NCBI GenBank assembly: GCA_029948255.1
Contig: JALIZF010001871.1
Coordinates: 1,019,472 to 1,083,471, forward strand
Direction: 5' to 3'
DNA length: 64,000 nucleotides
From: Telmatactis stephensoni
Lineage: Eukaryota > Cnidaria > Anthozoa > Actiniaria > Isophelliidae
The translations under genes were made by a program, and so were the position numbers. The stretch's first letter is position 1; each line of letters starts with the position of its first letter. The notes under the pieces were generated by a model that was given only the letters and a program-made list of their open reading frames with translations, was not told the DNA's origin and did not search any database. Shown here piece after piece: positions 24,301 through 32,099 of this stretch.

Positions 24301-26492
24301 GAGATTCTCGATCCTTACAGTCATCCGCTCTTAAGCATCATGCTGTCACTGAATAGGGTTTTCCGATTTACGGGCTTAAAGGCCGATTTGGCACTAATAG
24401 TGCCAGCAATAGTACCAGCCTGTTGTATATGATTGTAACTATTATTTTTCGAATTTCGAAGTATTGTTTCTATAAAAAAGCAATACATTTTACAATTTAA
24501 TGTACGAATTGTAATAATTTATTATAAATTCGCATTTGCATTTCGCATTTGTCGTAGACATGAAAAGTTCCAAACGCATATCAGCAGCTGTGAAAAAAAG
24601 GAGGCCGCGTGATCGTCTCTGCCGTCTTATCTGCCGTTTCCTGCGTACGTGACTGAAGATTAATCTCTGAAATGTTAAATCCAGCTTGATGACTCATCTG
24701 AATCAGCCAATACATACATTACAAGCAAAGCAGAATCCTTTTCCTAGACATCATCTCTAAATTATGCTATCCGAGTATCGAGCGATCACGTATACGTACT
24801 GCAGGCACGAAAGCGTCGTTTTTCCACTATGGACTGTCGGGCCACAGAACAGTTGTTATTTCTAGTTATTTGCTAGTAAGGCCTAGATAAGTTTGTTAGC
24901 TAATTTTGATAATTAAAAGATAAACGAATTGCCCAAAAAGATTATTGACAAAAATTTGTTTTGCCTTCCGACGGTTTTGAATTATATGGAAACCAAGAGA
25001 GCATATTAAAATAATTTATGCTCTCTTGATGGAAACGCATTGCTACGACAAGCCCTTCTCCTGCCCCAGAACCTGTTCACAGGCTATCCGTCCACACTAA
25101 AACAGCCTATTTCTTTTGTCTAAAATACGAAAATGCTGTTTCAGTGTGGAAAAGAAAAATGATAAAAAATGTCAAATGTATATTCGGAGTGGAGGGTTTT
25201 CTGATACGTGGTGTAAGTGTTACGCACTTATTGCTCACACTAGAGTGATTTTCACCGGACTGTGAAATAGTTACTAAGCTAATAGACACTAGTAGACTCT
25301 GCACCCATTGCTTTCTTTTGTTGCAATACAACTATTAGACACTATTAAACACTGACTATTAGTAATATAATTGTTTCACAGTCCGATGAAAATCGCTCTA
25401 TAGCTACATATGCTAATTAGTATGTGGCACTATTAGTGCCAAAGCCCGTAAATCGGAAATCTCTAATGGAACCTTCTGCAGGCGAACATTAGAAACATTG
25501 CGAACAGTACAGAGTTTACGAAAGCTATTAAATCATTTATATAATATATAGTAAATTATATATTTAACTATATCGATCGGCATACGCCTTTTAGGTTTAC
25601 ATAAGTTTTATAATCATTTATATTTTATCAATTTTATAGTTTTTATCATATTTTACATTTTTATCATTTATCATTAGTTATATAGTTTCTCTATATTTAT
25701 TTATTTTTAATTTTATATTCTTCTCTCACATGGGGCCCTGGCCCAATGACTTTATTTTGACATAATTTGTTTATTTCTTCGAGCTAGTCCACAGGTTTCG
25801 AAAACCATATTCATTATCATTTAACTTTTTTATGGTTTCGAAACTATTATTTATTTTCACTTAACTTTATTATAGTTTCAAAAACCATTATTCATTTTCA
25901 TTTCACTTGATAGTGACACTACGTAGCGCGTCAAAACGTCGTATCTTATTAATTTTTAGGCTTTTTGAAATGTTTTTTAAAAGCAATAATTTGTCACAAT
26001 GTTTTATTATGAAATAAAAAAATTATATTCTTTTTATTAAAGTATTTCAATTATTTGGCATTTCGTCAACAGATTCAAGTAGCACTATCAAAGTGCCGGC
26101 TGAAGAAACACATGACGAAAGAATCTTAAACTAAATTGACGGGTGATCAATGAATGCATGCCAATGAATTTGCTCAGTCTTATTGACATAATAATGTTGT
26201 TTTGATTAACGTACGTACCCTTGCCGAGTTTAAAACAACGATCTTCATTGCATATTTTGTACTTCTTGCCAGAGTTAGTAGAGTTAACTCTGTTCTTGCG
26301 AGGTGTTTCTACGGCATGGGTCGTAGTCTTCGTGCCTTTGTCCAGAGCTTGTGAGTATAGCACTGCTAGCGTTATACATGCTATCAGCAGCAATGTAAAG
26401 AGGAAAACAGTAACTGGAAAACAGACTTTCTTCGACTTGAAGTAAACACGATGGTCGTCCACCAACTCTTCTGTACTAGACATGCTGATCAT
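322..26492 (-). CDS. M13 zinc metallopeptidase (neprilysin/ECE-like), exons 1-12, 3' end off window
   Basis: Type II membrane zinc endopeptidase of family M13, which cleaves extracellular peptides. Twelve coding exons (26492-26219, 14622-14432, 13463-13212, 11852-11796, 11337-11224, 7026-6901, 5988-5858, 5676-5475, 5327-5229, 1649-1572, 1320-1220, 380-322) join in phase with consensus splice sites and give 561 codons. Domain order: short cytosolic tail, signal-anchor helix at about residues 23-46, the Cys-rich start of the ectodomain (ADPCQDFYAYACGGW), then helical segments ending in PVDKDLWQ and VNGYYSPPENRI. Family members are about 700-770 residues, so the missing part is the last quarter, including the HExxH zinc site; it is cut by the window edge and is not a sign of decay. 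The join of exon 1 to exon 2 keeps the exact Cys spacing of the family. Neprilysin and ECE subtypes cannot be told apart here. Confidence 0.9.
481..507. repeat. (CA)n microsatellite
   Basis: Nearly uninterrupted ACACAC run inside the intron between M13 exons 12 and 11. Confidence 0.9.
706..830. repeat. (CATTT/CACTT)n pentanucleotide microsatellite
   Basis: About 25 pentamers changing from CATTTCGTTT through CACTT to CATTT. Intronic, between M13 exons 12 and 11. Confidence 0.9.
841..1053. repeat. (ATGCT)n pentanucleotide microsatellite
   Basis: About 40 units of ATGCT with a few CTGCT variants at the left and one ATGCCT interruption near 965-995. The open frames across it exist only because a pentamer without stop codons reads through; it is not a gene. 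Confidence 0.95.
1220..1320 (-). CDS. M13 peptidase exon 11
   Basis: Acceptor TTTTTAG^CTTCAA, donor GACTT^GTAAGT leaving two bases. Ends in KSYGKPVDKD, the PVDR/K segment that precedes the W..P..VNAYY motif. Confidence 0.9.
1572..1649 (-). CDS. M13 peptidase exon 10
   Basis: Acceptor TGTTTAG^GCCCTC, donor TCA^GTAAGT, 26 codons. Encodes ALAIRLSIGYPPFIKDPAKL, the family IGYPxFI block that directly follows exon 9 in homologues. Confidence 0.92.
1810..4190 (-). mobile_element. 5'-truncated non-LTR retrotransposon (CR1/L2/Jockey group)
   Basis: Contains the reverse transcriptase frame at 1957-4186 and a short 3' region ending in an AT-rich simple repeat at 1810-1845 (TTTTATTTTATTT on the plus strand), a usual 3' end for CR1/L2 types. 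The endonuclease part is missing, so the copy is a 5'-truncated insertion. It lies in the M13 intron between exons 10 and 9 in the same orientation as the gene. No clear target-site duplication was seen. Confidence 0.85.
1957..4186 (-). CDS. Non-LTR reverse transcriptase, no start codon, 5' truncated
   Basis: Uninterrupted frame of more than 700 codons with no ATG at its head; it opens in the linker after the absent endonuclease. Motifs in order: PVPWIT linker, GPDEISARLLK, NYRPISLLS, YLDMTKAFDKVNH, SGVPQGSILGP, MFADDTKIF (catalytic DD near residue 397 counted from 4077), RDLGILVSKDLTWK and the C-terminal Cys-rich CEDSRTFKSICLKCN. This is the order of the CR1/L2/Jockey group. The lack of any stop or frameshift implies a recent insertion. 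The frame reads back to about 4186, where similarity ends. Confidence 0.88.
4208..4290. repeat. (TTG)n and (TTTG)n simple repeat
   Basis: TTGTTGTTG followed by TTTGTTTG runs just beyond the truncated end of the non-LTR element. Confidence 0.8.
5229..5327 (-). CDS. M13 peptidase exon 9
   Basis: Acceptor ATTCAG^GTTGAA, donor AAG^GTTTGA, 33 codons in phase 0. Encodes VEDMTEDIRASFIDRL and KWMDPKTKETAKEK, one of the best conserved M13 blocks (IRxxFxxxL..WMDxxTxxxAxxK). Confidence 0.93.
5341..5458. repeat. (GAAT/GAAC)n tetranucleotide repeat
   Basis: Imperfect CGAA and TGAA tetramers in the short intron between M13 exons 9 and 8. Confidence 0.85.
5475..5676 (-). CDS. M13 peptidase exon 8
   Basis: Acceptor TTTCTAG^ACATGG, donor ACG^GTAAAA. 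Encodes ADYVMWRVVSKYL, then RWLTCIAIM and GLLYVDANFDDQSKR, matching the NYxxWxxV and YVxxxFxxxxK motifs of the family. Confidence 0.9.
5858..5988 (-). CDS. M13 peptidase exon 7
   Basis: Acceptor TTCTAAG^TGTACA, donor TTGGG^GTAAGA leaving two bases. Encodes CTFFKSILEIIYDRR and VSNVNYFRSLYTVYKETVDL, the VxxxxYxxxLxxLL helix region of M13 proteins. Confidence 0.85.
6301..6655. repeat. (TTG)n microsatellite flanked by CACCACA-rich DNA
   Basis: A TTG/TTA trinucleotide run at 6475-6535 between ACCACACC-rich and ACAACACA-rich stretches. Intronic, between M13 exons 7 and 6. Leucine-run frames here are artefacts. Confidence 0.85.
6901..7026 (-). CDS. M13 peptidase exon 6
   Basis: Acceptor CTGATAG^ATTTCT, donor TCG^GTAAAT, 42 codons. 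Continues LAK-IS from exon 5 and carries RMTITKF in place of the family MTxxEL motif. Less conserved than its neighbours, but phase and length fit. Confidence 0.75.
7233..7508. mobile_element. Hairpin MITE with terminal inverted repeats of about 105 bp
   Basis: AGACCATAATACTAAGAGAG at the left is matched by its reverse complement at the right end. The arms continue through TCAGTATTGATGTCT and AACTTCGCCATCGCGCGCG with only a couple of mismatches. The central loop is about 60 bp. A diverged relative lies at 1-185. It sits in the M13 intron between exons 6 and 5. Confidence 0.85.
7509..8397. other. Intronic DNA with nothing recognisable
   Basis: No coding similarity, tandem repeat or clear inverted repeat was seen. 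Part of the 4.2 kb M13 intron between exons 6 and 5. Confidence 0.5.
8398..8449. repeat. Short perfect hairpin (MITE end remnant)
   Basis: TAGCCTGCGTAGCGGCCC pairs with GGGCCGCTACGCAGGCTA across a 16 bp loop. It is GC-rich against an AT-rich background. Likely a collapsed MITE consisting of its two ends. Confidence 0.7.
9388..9782 (-). pseudogene. Possible acidic-protein remnant, unrecognised
   Basis: Two overlapping minus frames (9555-9782 basic, 9388-9675 highly acidic with EGSDDSEEDDAFDD and GSDDDGGDDCEDDE) look like one coding piece with a frame change. No family was recognised. Acidic runs of this sort occur at the ends of transposon proteins, but nothing catalytic is visible, and chance GAT-rich sequence is equally possible. 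Confidence 0.25.
9783..11223. other. Intronic DNA, simple sequence only
   Basis: AT-rich intron sequence with short TTTG runs (10640-10690). A 12-base inverted match (AAATATAAAACG / CGTTTTATATTT) is at 9787-9830. No gene seen. Confidence 0.5.
11224..11337 (-). CDS. M13 peptidase exon 5
   Basis: Acceptor CTACAG^GCAGCG, donor AAG^GTACCG, 38 codons. Encodes a helix ending AVFDFEVKLAK, corresponding to the conserved VxxFExxLA segment. Confidence 0.85.
11608..11716. repeat. (GGGA)n microsatellite
   Basis: GGAA units followed by about 22 GGGA units, with one interruption near 11697, between M13 exons 5 and 4. Confidence 0.95.
11796..11852 (-). CDS. M13 peptidase exon 4 (19 codons)
   Basis: Acceptor CATACAG^ATGCGT, donor AGG^GTAAGT, phase 0 at both ends. 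Encodes RPAVLTFDIKMYLDSSSR, placed where family members have the QPGLxLPxRxYYL stretch. Confidence 0.8.
12440..12790. repeat. Dispersed repeat, copy 1 of 2 in the window
   Basis: Shares GCCGCCATCTTGGATTTA, GCGCGCTAGCGTGCGCAG and GTGAACAATGCCCGC with the copy at 59789-60150, where that block is inverted. A second block (GAAAAA..CAGAAAAA, TTCAAGATGG, GGTGACCCC) is shared in the same orientation. The copies differ at many sites. Confidence 0.6.
13212..13463 (-). CDS. M13 peptidase exon 3
   Basis: Acceptor TTTTCAG^AACCTC, donor CAG^GTAAGA, 84 codons in phase 0. Contains AHFYNTCLNTAAI and FNLIITYGGW, matching the family pattern of a conserved Cys followed by a short helix and a Gly-Trp pair. Confidence 0.9.
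14432..14622 (-). CDS. M13 peptidase exon 2
   Basis: Acceptor TTTGTAG^AAATTG. Encodes IVHNMNQSADPCQDFYAYAC followed by GGWQ, the hallmark start of the M13 ectodomain with two disulfide cysteines. Donor AAG^GTTAGC, phase 0. Separated from exon 1 by an 11.6 kb intron full of mobile DNA. Confidence 0.92.
14982..15276 (+). mobile_element. tRNA-derived SINE
   Basis: The head has both Pol III promoter boxes: A box TGGCCGAGTGG at 14990-15000 and B box GGTTCGATTCC at 15034-15044, spaced as in a tRNA. A body follows with TCTCCGGGTCCTCCGG and TTTTCCTCCCTCC, a block common in marine invertebrate SINEs, and the tail is AATAAACTGTTATTATTA. There is a partial duplication of the head just upstream (14955-14980). 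It is in intron 1 of the M13 gene, antisense to it. Confidence 0.8.
15892..16133. mobile_element. MITE with inverted repeats of about 50 bp
   Basis: AATAGACCATTTTACAGTTA at the left is mirrored at the right (TAACTGTAAAATGGTCTATT). The arms run through TGGTCAACCACAGCCTCGAC. Inner arms also show weaker complementarity (ACAAAGAA, CACGAGCT). Length 242 bp. Confidence 0.85.
16393..17605. mobile_element. 1.2 kb inverted-repeat element flanked by TTAA
   Basis: Ends GGTGGCTCGACTGGGTTTTG at the left and its exact reverse complement at the right. Each arm is about 430 bp and nearly identical, around a 340 bp centre. TTAA occurs immediately outside both ends (16389-16392 and 17606-17609), the target-site pattern used by piggyBac-type transposons. 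No transposase frame is present, so it is non-autonomous. The small ORFs in the arms are mirror copies of each other. Confidence 0.85.
18378..18529. mobile_element. Hairpin MITE, 152 bp
   Basis: CTCTACTTTCACATTCCCCA at the left pairs with TGGGGAATGTGAAAGTAGAG at the right. The arms of about 57 bp include CTGTTTTTGGGGGGTAGTTA. The loop is about 40 bp. Confidence 0.88.
18966..19993. repeat. Left arm of a 1.03 kb long inverted repeat
   Basis: Starts CTTAAGAGCGGATGACTGTA and ends at ACTACTTGGTTTT. It is the near-identical reverse complement of 23304-24335, including an identical 72-codon open frame (19345-19563 here, 23738-23956 on the minus strand there). With its partner it brackets 3.3 kb inside M13 intron 1. 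Confidence 0.92.
20252..21066. mobile_element. Fold-back element with heptamer-satellite arms
   Basis: Outer ends TACCGTGGCCCATAAGGGAC at 20252 and its reverse complement up to 21065. Arms then hold a satellite of 7 bp units GTAAGAT/GCAAGAT (left 20272-20445; right 20836-21045 as ATCTTAC/ATCTTGC), then inner mirror sequence CACGTGATTGGTCAGCGGTT. The core of about 300 bp contains a GGTAATATAG hairpin. No coding capacity; the SYILHLT frames are satellite translation. Confidence 0.85.
21890..22034. repeat. (GAAT/AAAT)n tetranucleotide microsatellite
   Basis: About 36 tetramers, mainly GAAT with AAAT blocks at both ends and in the middle. Confidence 0.95.
22987..23290. repeat. Poly-C run and TTCAAC-rich repeat
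   Basis: A C homopolymer (about 22987-23002) is followed by two diverged units of about 100 bp sharing AACGACTTCAACATTTGTTT and CGATTTTGTTGAA, then inverted GTTGAAAGAGGGTGGCAAAC. Probably a decayed MITE. Confidence 0.6.
23304..24335. repeat. Right arm of a 1.03 kb long inverted repeat
   Basis: Mirror of 18966-19993 with a few substitutions and small indels. Ends TACAGTCATCCGCTCTTAAG. The bases outside the two ends differ (ACGA at the left, CATC at the right), so no target duplication is obvious. Confidence 0.92.
24360..25459. mobile_element. 1.1 kb non-autonomous element with inverted ends
   Basis: Left end TTTCCGATTTACGGGCTT then TGGCACTAATAGTGCC; right end GGCACTATTAGTGCC then AAGCCCGTAAATCGGAAA. 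The left copy has a 12 bp addition between the two blocks. The element abuts the right arm of the long inverted repeat. Confidence 0.7.
25241..25400. mobile_element. 160 bp MITE nested in the 24.4-25.5 kb element
   Basis: TAGAGTGATTTTCACCGGAC TGTGAAA at the left is mirrored by TTTCACAGTCCGATGAAAAT CGCTCTA at the right. A partial relative (TGAAATAGTTATTAGACTAA TAGACACTATTAGAC) is at 44877-44925. Confidence 0.75.
26219..26492 (-). CDS. M13 peptidase exon 1: cytosolic tail and membrane anchor
   Basis: Starts at ATG 26492 (a second in-frame ATG is at codon 4). Encodes an acidic/basic tail with SKKV before a hydrophobic helix (FPVTVFLFTLLLIACITLAV), then a stalk rich in Thr, Asn and Lys and the first ectodomain cysteines (ICNEDRCFKLGK). 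Donor AAGG^GTACGT leaves phase 1. No signal peptidase site is expected because the helix is an anchor. Confidence 0.85.
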
Positions 26493-26629
26493 GATTTACT
26501 CCTCGATACTCCGAATGGATATTACACACTTGCGGAAGTTCTAACCTTACCGAACCACACGTGCTATTTCCGAGATCTCGTTAGCATTTTTTCTATAAAT
26601 ATCCAATGTCGTAACCAACTGTACACCTG

Positions 26630-27392
26630 CAGGGGCGGATCTAGCGTTTTGACTGAGTAGTTTCCAACTCGACCGAAACTTATATTAATATCATTAAATC
26701 CTATGACACCATTTACACTTTGCATATTCTGAGCATTAGCACCCACAATAAACACATTACTACAATTTTCAAAATCATGCGAACTCAGACACTGATCAAA
26801 ACACTCTAGCGGGTTTTTGCCAAATCAGCTTCCGTCAATATTACTGAAAGTCAAAAATACGAATATCTAACAGCTAACACCGAAATTATATTTCGCTGTT
26901 AAAGATCGCTCTATGATTTTAGAGATCTTTATGAGTATTTCTTGGTTGGCTGTTTGAAGTTGGAGAAGCGAGAAACCAAATTCCAACGCACTGTTTGAAG
27001 GTCAGAGTTCGCGTAATTATGAACATTTCAGTAATACTACTTATATAAAACATCAGCTATCAATATAAATATAGCTCATCGAGGAAACTGTTAGCTCAAG
27101 CGTAAACTTAGAGCTTAATATTTGCCCAATTTCCTTGTTTGCGTTGAATTTCAATCGCAGCAGTTCCACAACTGAAGAATAAAAGTAGTTTAACAAATAA
27201 ACTACTCATGGGGAGAGGGTTGTTCTCCAATTTGTGATTCAACGACAAGACTTCCGGTTTGTCAGATCGTCAAACGGCTTTGTCGATCTGTGTCAGGTTG
27301 TGTGTATCGGACATGACTTTGGGAGGAGGAGGTTGTCAGTAGTCTCTGGACTAGTTCTGGAAACTTATTGAACTACTTTGGGTCCGCCCCTG
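26630..27392. mobile_element. hAT-like non-autonomous transposon upstream of the M13 start
   Basis: Ends CAGGGGCGGATCTAG and GGGTCCGCCCCTG form a terminal inverted repeat of the CAGGGGCGG type usual for hAT elements. Flanking octamers TACACCTG and CACCTTGG are similar but not identical, so the 8 bp duplication is only suggestive. It sits 138 bp upstream of the M13 initiation codon. No transposase frame. Confidence 0.7.
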
Positions 27393-27399
27393 CACCTTG

Positions 27400-28520
27400 G
27401 TATAACTTGAATTGTATATAAAAATTGGAGAAAAACAAGGAAATGTAATACCCTAGCATCGCACAACAACCTCTAGAGTTCTGAAATTGTCCCTCAGTGA
27501 CTACTATATGGTCTATTGTAATCGATCATGCAAAATACAGCTAGACAAACCAAAGATCATCAATGTGCGAAGTTTTAAAAACTTTGACATAACAGTTTTT
27601 CTTACAGACCTCAGAAATTTACCATGGAATACAGTCTACACGTTTGATTCACCTGACGATGCTTGTTTTGCATTAGAAGAGTTTCTACGGGACATTTGTG
27701 ATAAACACGCTCCACTGCGCTCAATGCGGGTTAGAGGTTCTCAGCCACCTTGGATGACGGACGAAATTATCCAAACAATCAAATCACGTAACACAACAAA
27801 ACGTAAAGCTTCCACAACCAAACAAGATCAGGACTGGAATATTTACAAACAACTAAGAAACACTGTAACTCGACTTATTGAGTTAGCAAAACGTGAGTAT
27901 TACAATAGCCTTTTATCTGAGAACTCAAAAAATCCTTCTAAGATCTGGTATAAACCACGCTACGTTACTGACAAAACTATCAAGTATTGGTATAACAAAC
28001 AACGAATTAAACTGGTTTACAGACTACCTAGCCAATAGAACTCAGACAGTGAAAGTCAACGGTTGCAAATCAGATCCCATGAATAACAAAACCGGAGTGC
28101 CACAAGGGTCAGTTCTAGGGCCGTTACTTTTTATCATTTGCATAAACGATCTTCCAGACCATGTTCCGAAAAGCAAAGTTGTCCTATACGCTGATGACAC
28201 AGCACTTTTCTATGCAAATAAGGAAAGCAATACCATCCAAAGTGTTAGGCAAAACGACCTAACTCATCTATCCAACTGGTTCACTACAAATGGTCTTGTA
28301 GTTCTACTTAAAGAACCTGGATGAGTCCCCCTGACTGATAGATGGTTAACAAGTTTATCGATGCACCAATGGTCTTTGCCCCAAAAACCTAAAGAACATC
28401 TTCACTAAAAACTGCGATATACATAATTACAACACTAGGAGGAAGAACGATCTACACTTATCCAAAGTCAAATCAGAAGCTGGTAAAAGATCCTTCACAT
28501 ACCATGCAGCTACTATCTAC
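27400..28520 (+). pseudogene. Internally deleted non-LTR retrotransposon
   Basis: The 27487-28038 frame encodes the linker upstream of the RT (DKHAPLRSMRVRGSQPPWMT, AKREYYNSLL). It jumps straight to the late palm region in another frame (27893-28324: ELNWFTDYLANRTQ, TGVPQGSVLGPLLF, VVLYADDTALFY), so most of the RT fingers are deleted with a frame change. A second break near 28310-28385 joins the C-terminal piece IHNYNTRRKNDLHLSKVKSE AGKRSF (28414-28500). It belongs to the CR1/L2-like broad group and is different from the 2-4 kb copy. Confidence 0.8.
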
Positions 28521-28536
28521 ATTCATTCATTCATAT

Positions 28537-28613
28537 CATTTAGGAGATATTACACAAAATAGGTCACGTGACCTGCTTGTTCAGTCAAACATAAGCAAAT
28601 ATCTCCTAAATGA
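28537..28613. repeat. Short hairpin around TCACGTGA
   Basis: TCATTTAGGAGATATT pairs with AATATCTCCTAAATGA. The loop contains the palindrome GGTCACGTGACC, which recurs at 28757. Confidence 0.6.
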
Positions 28614-28624
28614 GCAATGATAGT

Positions 28625-29510
28625 TCAATTGTCTAAACGCAGTCATATAGGTCTTACCGGTAGAAGTGAAAATACACCACAACACTTCAAGTACAGATTA
28701 TATCCATATCCCCATTTTAATTCAAAATTTTGGGTATCATGGAAGTGAGGTTCGTGGTCACGTGACCACCAAATTGCGAAAATTTTCATCCTAAAAAGTT
28801 AAGGTCATGAAGTTTTGTACTCATGCTAATTTTAGTAAAGATTGAGCAGAAAACAAGGACAGAAGAAAAATAAATCGATTTTAGCCATAATTGGCCATCA
28901 ACCCAGGCCTTAACATACTTGAGTATCCCAGTATTTGTTTACGACCAAACCATAGCTTTACATTTGCGAGACGCACTTATCGGTAGTAAATGGTTCTACG
29001 GGTGAAGAAACTTCTAGTCGTCGTCTTCCACAGCAATGTTGAGTTCAAATCTTTGAAAGAGTATTGAAAGAGTCTTTGACTCAAATTTAAGTACATCCTT
29101 GCTTTTACTATTGTAGTGAGTGAAGATCTAGACTGTCTGTTCGTCCTCGACAAACATCCAAAATACTCGACCGAAAACTAAAGCTTGAAAATTGTATCTT
29201 TACAGTTCCAAAAATTTTGTTTTAACTTGGTCGCTAGGGATTGCACAATAAAAAGATAGATTTTCTTGTGTGTGTAAAGTTTTTGCTTATTTTACAAATG
29301 AAATACGCTGAAAGGACTCAAAGCAAATATTGTGAGTACAAGACTTTGATCTTGTGACGTCACTTCTATTATCTATACTCTGATAAAGTATGGCTAATTG
29401 ACCAGTCAGATCGCGCGCTCGTAAAATTCTATTATATAATAAAATCTATTTCATTTGGAACAGAAATCAGCATCCCAGCTCTGTCCAAAGGAACGAAGAC
29501 TGTGAGTTAT
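28625..29510. other. Unassigned intergenic DNA
   Basis: AT-rich, with repeat-like GTCACGTGACCACCAAATTG CG at 28758 but no coding or clear terminal repeats visible. Confidence 0.45.
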
Positions 29511-29518
29511 TGAAATAC

Positions 29519-29762
29519 CGAGCATTAAAACAAAACAAAACAAAAAACAAAAACAAAGCAAAAAACAAACAACAACAAAAAAAAAGAAATAGAGTTCTTA
29601 GTTATTGTTTGTTTTTGTTTTTGTTTTTTTCTGTAGATAGTCAGGGTATTATATTTCGGGATCGGGTCTCAAAAGAAAATTGGCTCCTGGTCAGGTATAC
29701 GGTCAGGTTTTACGCCGGAGCCCTTTAGGAAAGAGGATCCTGATCCTGATCCTGATCCTGAT
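29519..29762. repeat. (AAAAC)n-rich stretch and (CCTGAT)n hexamer
   Basis: A-rich AAAACAAAAC repeats at 29520-29590 and four CCTGAT units at 29738-29761. Confidence 0.75.
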
Positions 29763-30185
29763 TTATTCTCTGTAAGGCTATTGCATTATACAGAGGGGTG
29801 GACAACGGTCTAACTACAAGGAGGCAGGCTTTAGGCTAAGTGAATATGACCTAAATCTCGCCGCCAAAGTATGCAATAGACAATTGCAGACAATCTATTT
29901 TAATCTTAAACAGGCAAGTATCATTCCCCCACATCTGGTAGGTGGTCTAAATTCATATTCATATTCACATCTACGAAATCATCATGTTTATGTGTCAATC
30001 CAGCCTTTTTTTTTTTCATTACTATTTACAAACTTGAAAAAGTATGTGTGGATTGATATAATAACAAAATAACTAACAAAAAAAAGTAATTAGACAAAGT
30101 GAATAACTGAATTGTTTAACTTATTTTCAGAATGACTGTGCTGGACACATATGGATGATACATTTGATCATTAAAGACATTAATT

Positions 30186-31268
30186 TTATGAAAATATATC
30201 TTGTATTAGTTGATCTCTTATTGTAGAGGCATCATCAACATCATCTTCATCATCATCATCATTGCTGTCTTCATCTAAATCACTTGGTTGGATGACTAGG
30301 TTTTGGGGGGGAGCTACTAGCTCAGCTGGCAATGGTGTTTTGTCTTCAACTGCCATGTTGTGCAGAACTGCTGTAGCCATAATAACCTGACAGCATTTCT
30401 CAGGCTCCATTTGCATAGCACCTCCTGAAGCATCAATGCAGCGAAACCTGCTTTTCCACAAGCCAAATGCTCTTTCAATGGTGTTCCTTGTTGTAGTGTG
30501 AGCCTTTTGATAGTTTGCCTGCCCCTTTGTTGTGATATCGGATGGTCTAAATGGAGCCAGAAGATATGGAAAAATTCCATATCCTCTGTCTCCAAGTAGC
30601 CATCAATCTCTTGCACCACCACTCTCTAGGTGAACTTTTAATAGGCTGGCATTGAAAACTCCACTGTCATGGACAGCCCCTTGCCATTTTGCCACCACAT
30701 TTGTGAACTCAAGCTTGGTGTTGCACACAGCCAATTGTAGAAATTTTTTATTGACATACGACCTCTAGGTAGACCAAAATTGAGTTGTATTATATTAACT
30801 TAACTTTGATAGAGTATTCGTGTTTAAATAAAGTCCAATTCTTAATTCTTACAGCCATAACATTAATGACATGGAACCCTTTGTGGCATACATAACGATG
30901 TTCATCCTTTTGGGGAGCTCTTATTGCTATCAGTGAGCCATCAATTGCCCCAACCACCTTGGGGAAACTTGCTAGCTTATAGAAGCTTGCCATGGTGTCC
31001 TTGAAAATATTTTTCATGATAATTTAATATGTATGGAAACAATAATTGTTTCCACAAAATAATTTATTTTGTGGTAAAATATATTGAAATTAGTATGCAG
31101 ATGTTCTTACATTTATTTCAGCATTTGAGCTGGGGAATTTTATCCACTCATTGGCCATGTTGGCAAGAAGATTGGACACCTTGGCAACACATCTACTTGT
31201 ACTGGCCTTTGAAACGCCCTCTGCATCTCCCACTACCTTAAAAAAACTTCCACTTGCATAGTGTATTA
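30186..31268 (-). pseudogene. PIF/Harbinger transposase relic (HARBI1-like)
   Basis: Three coding pieces in order on the minus strand. 31268-31121 has YASGSFFKVVGDAEGVSKAS with donor AAT^GTAAGA; about 31020-30846 has FPKVVGAIDGSLIAIRAP and DEHRYVCHKGFHVINVMA (first catalytic Asp in GAIDGS); about 30775-30186 has VVAKWQGAVHDSGVFNAS, LLGDRGYGIFPYLLAPF, NTIERAFGLWKSRF and an acidic C-terminus. The spacing is that of a Harbinger DDE transposase. An in-frame TGA lies just before the LLGDRGY block (near 30603), and the acceptor before the last piece is unclear, so it is probably inactive. Confidence 0.82.
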
Positions 31269-31485
31269 TTCTGTTTCAGTCATTGTTATTAATAAGATAT
31301 AGACACGCAACTCCTTCCCTTCGTTCCTCCACCTCCAAAGACGCTAGAACCACATTTAATCCTCACATATATCAATTCTTTATTTTCCAATTAACTGAAC
31401 TTTATACTGATATGAACACGTTCTCCCTTCCCAATCCTTATCCAAAAAAGAAAAACTCCGGACCCCAAAAACAAACCAGTATGGT

Positions 31486-31812
31486 CTAAGGAAAGGCCTT
31501 AACGAAACCCTTCAATTGATCCATAGATTTATAATCAGTTCCCACACCTGTATCTAAGTTCGCTAATTTAGCTGCCGGACCAGCTGGATTAACCACCTGA
31601 CTTAACTTTATATAGTGCAGCGCCGTTTTGCTGCTTTTCCAACCCAGATGATCCATAATCTGATCAAGACTTACATCGACTAGCGCCATTGAGATAGCCG
31701 CGCATGTTTGTAGACATGTAGAGTGAACGATGATCCGTGACGTCATTGAAATGATACGCTTGGAATAATCAGCTGAATTTATATCACTCGAAAGTTGTCG
31801 AAAAGCTGTCAT
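31486..31812 (-). pseudogene. Tyrosine recombinase C-terminal exon (Crypton/DIRS-like)
   Basis: Encodes SLDQIMDHLGWKSSKTALHY, the HxxW...Y end of a tyrosine recombinase with the nucleophile Tyr present, followed by PAGPAAKLANL and a stop after LKGFVKAFP. The expected arginine around IVHSTC is replaced, so the copy is likely inactive. No other exons of the same element were found nearby. Crypton and DIRS origins cannot be separated on this piece. Confidence 0.6.
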
Positions 31813-32099
31813 TGTTATTCAGAGTTTATATCATACTCCGGGAATCCACTAAATCCATTGTTTTATGCTCTTGGAAGTATTCAACAGGGTCACGAACTAT
31901 TTAATGATATTTCTCGGGAAGACAATGTTCTTTTATAAGTTTCTCATGGTCGTTGATCAATCGATCGAAGCAAGTCGATAACTGATAAGTTCAGATATAT
32001 TACATTCGAGTCTCATTCGAATGTCCTCTGAGAGGTAAAATCTCTTTAGAAAGCCACATGATATCTCTAAAATTTCTGGTAAATTTTGCTTACGCAGAC

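Noticed and set aside
24360..25459. Host exon in the 25.1-25.3 kb minus frame
   Set aside because: The frame covers a MITE inside a TIR element and has no splice signals or similarity.
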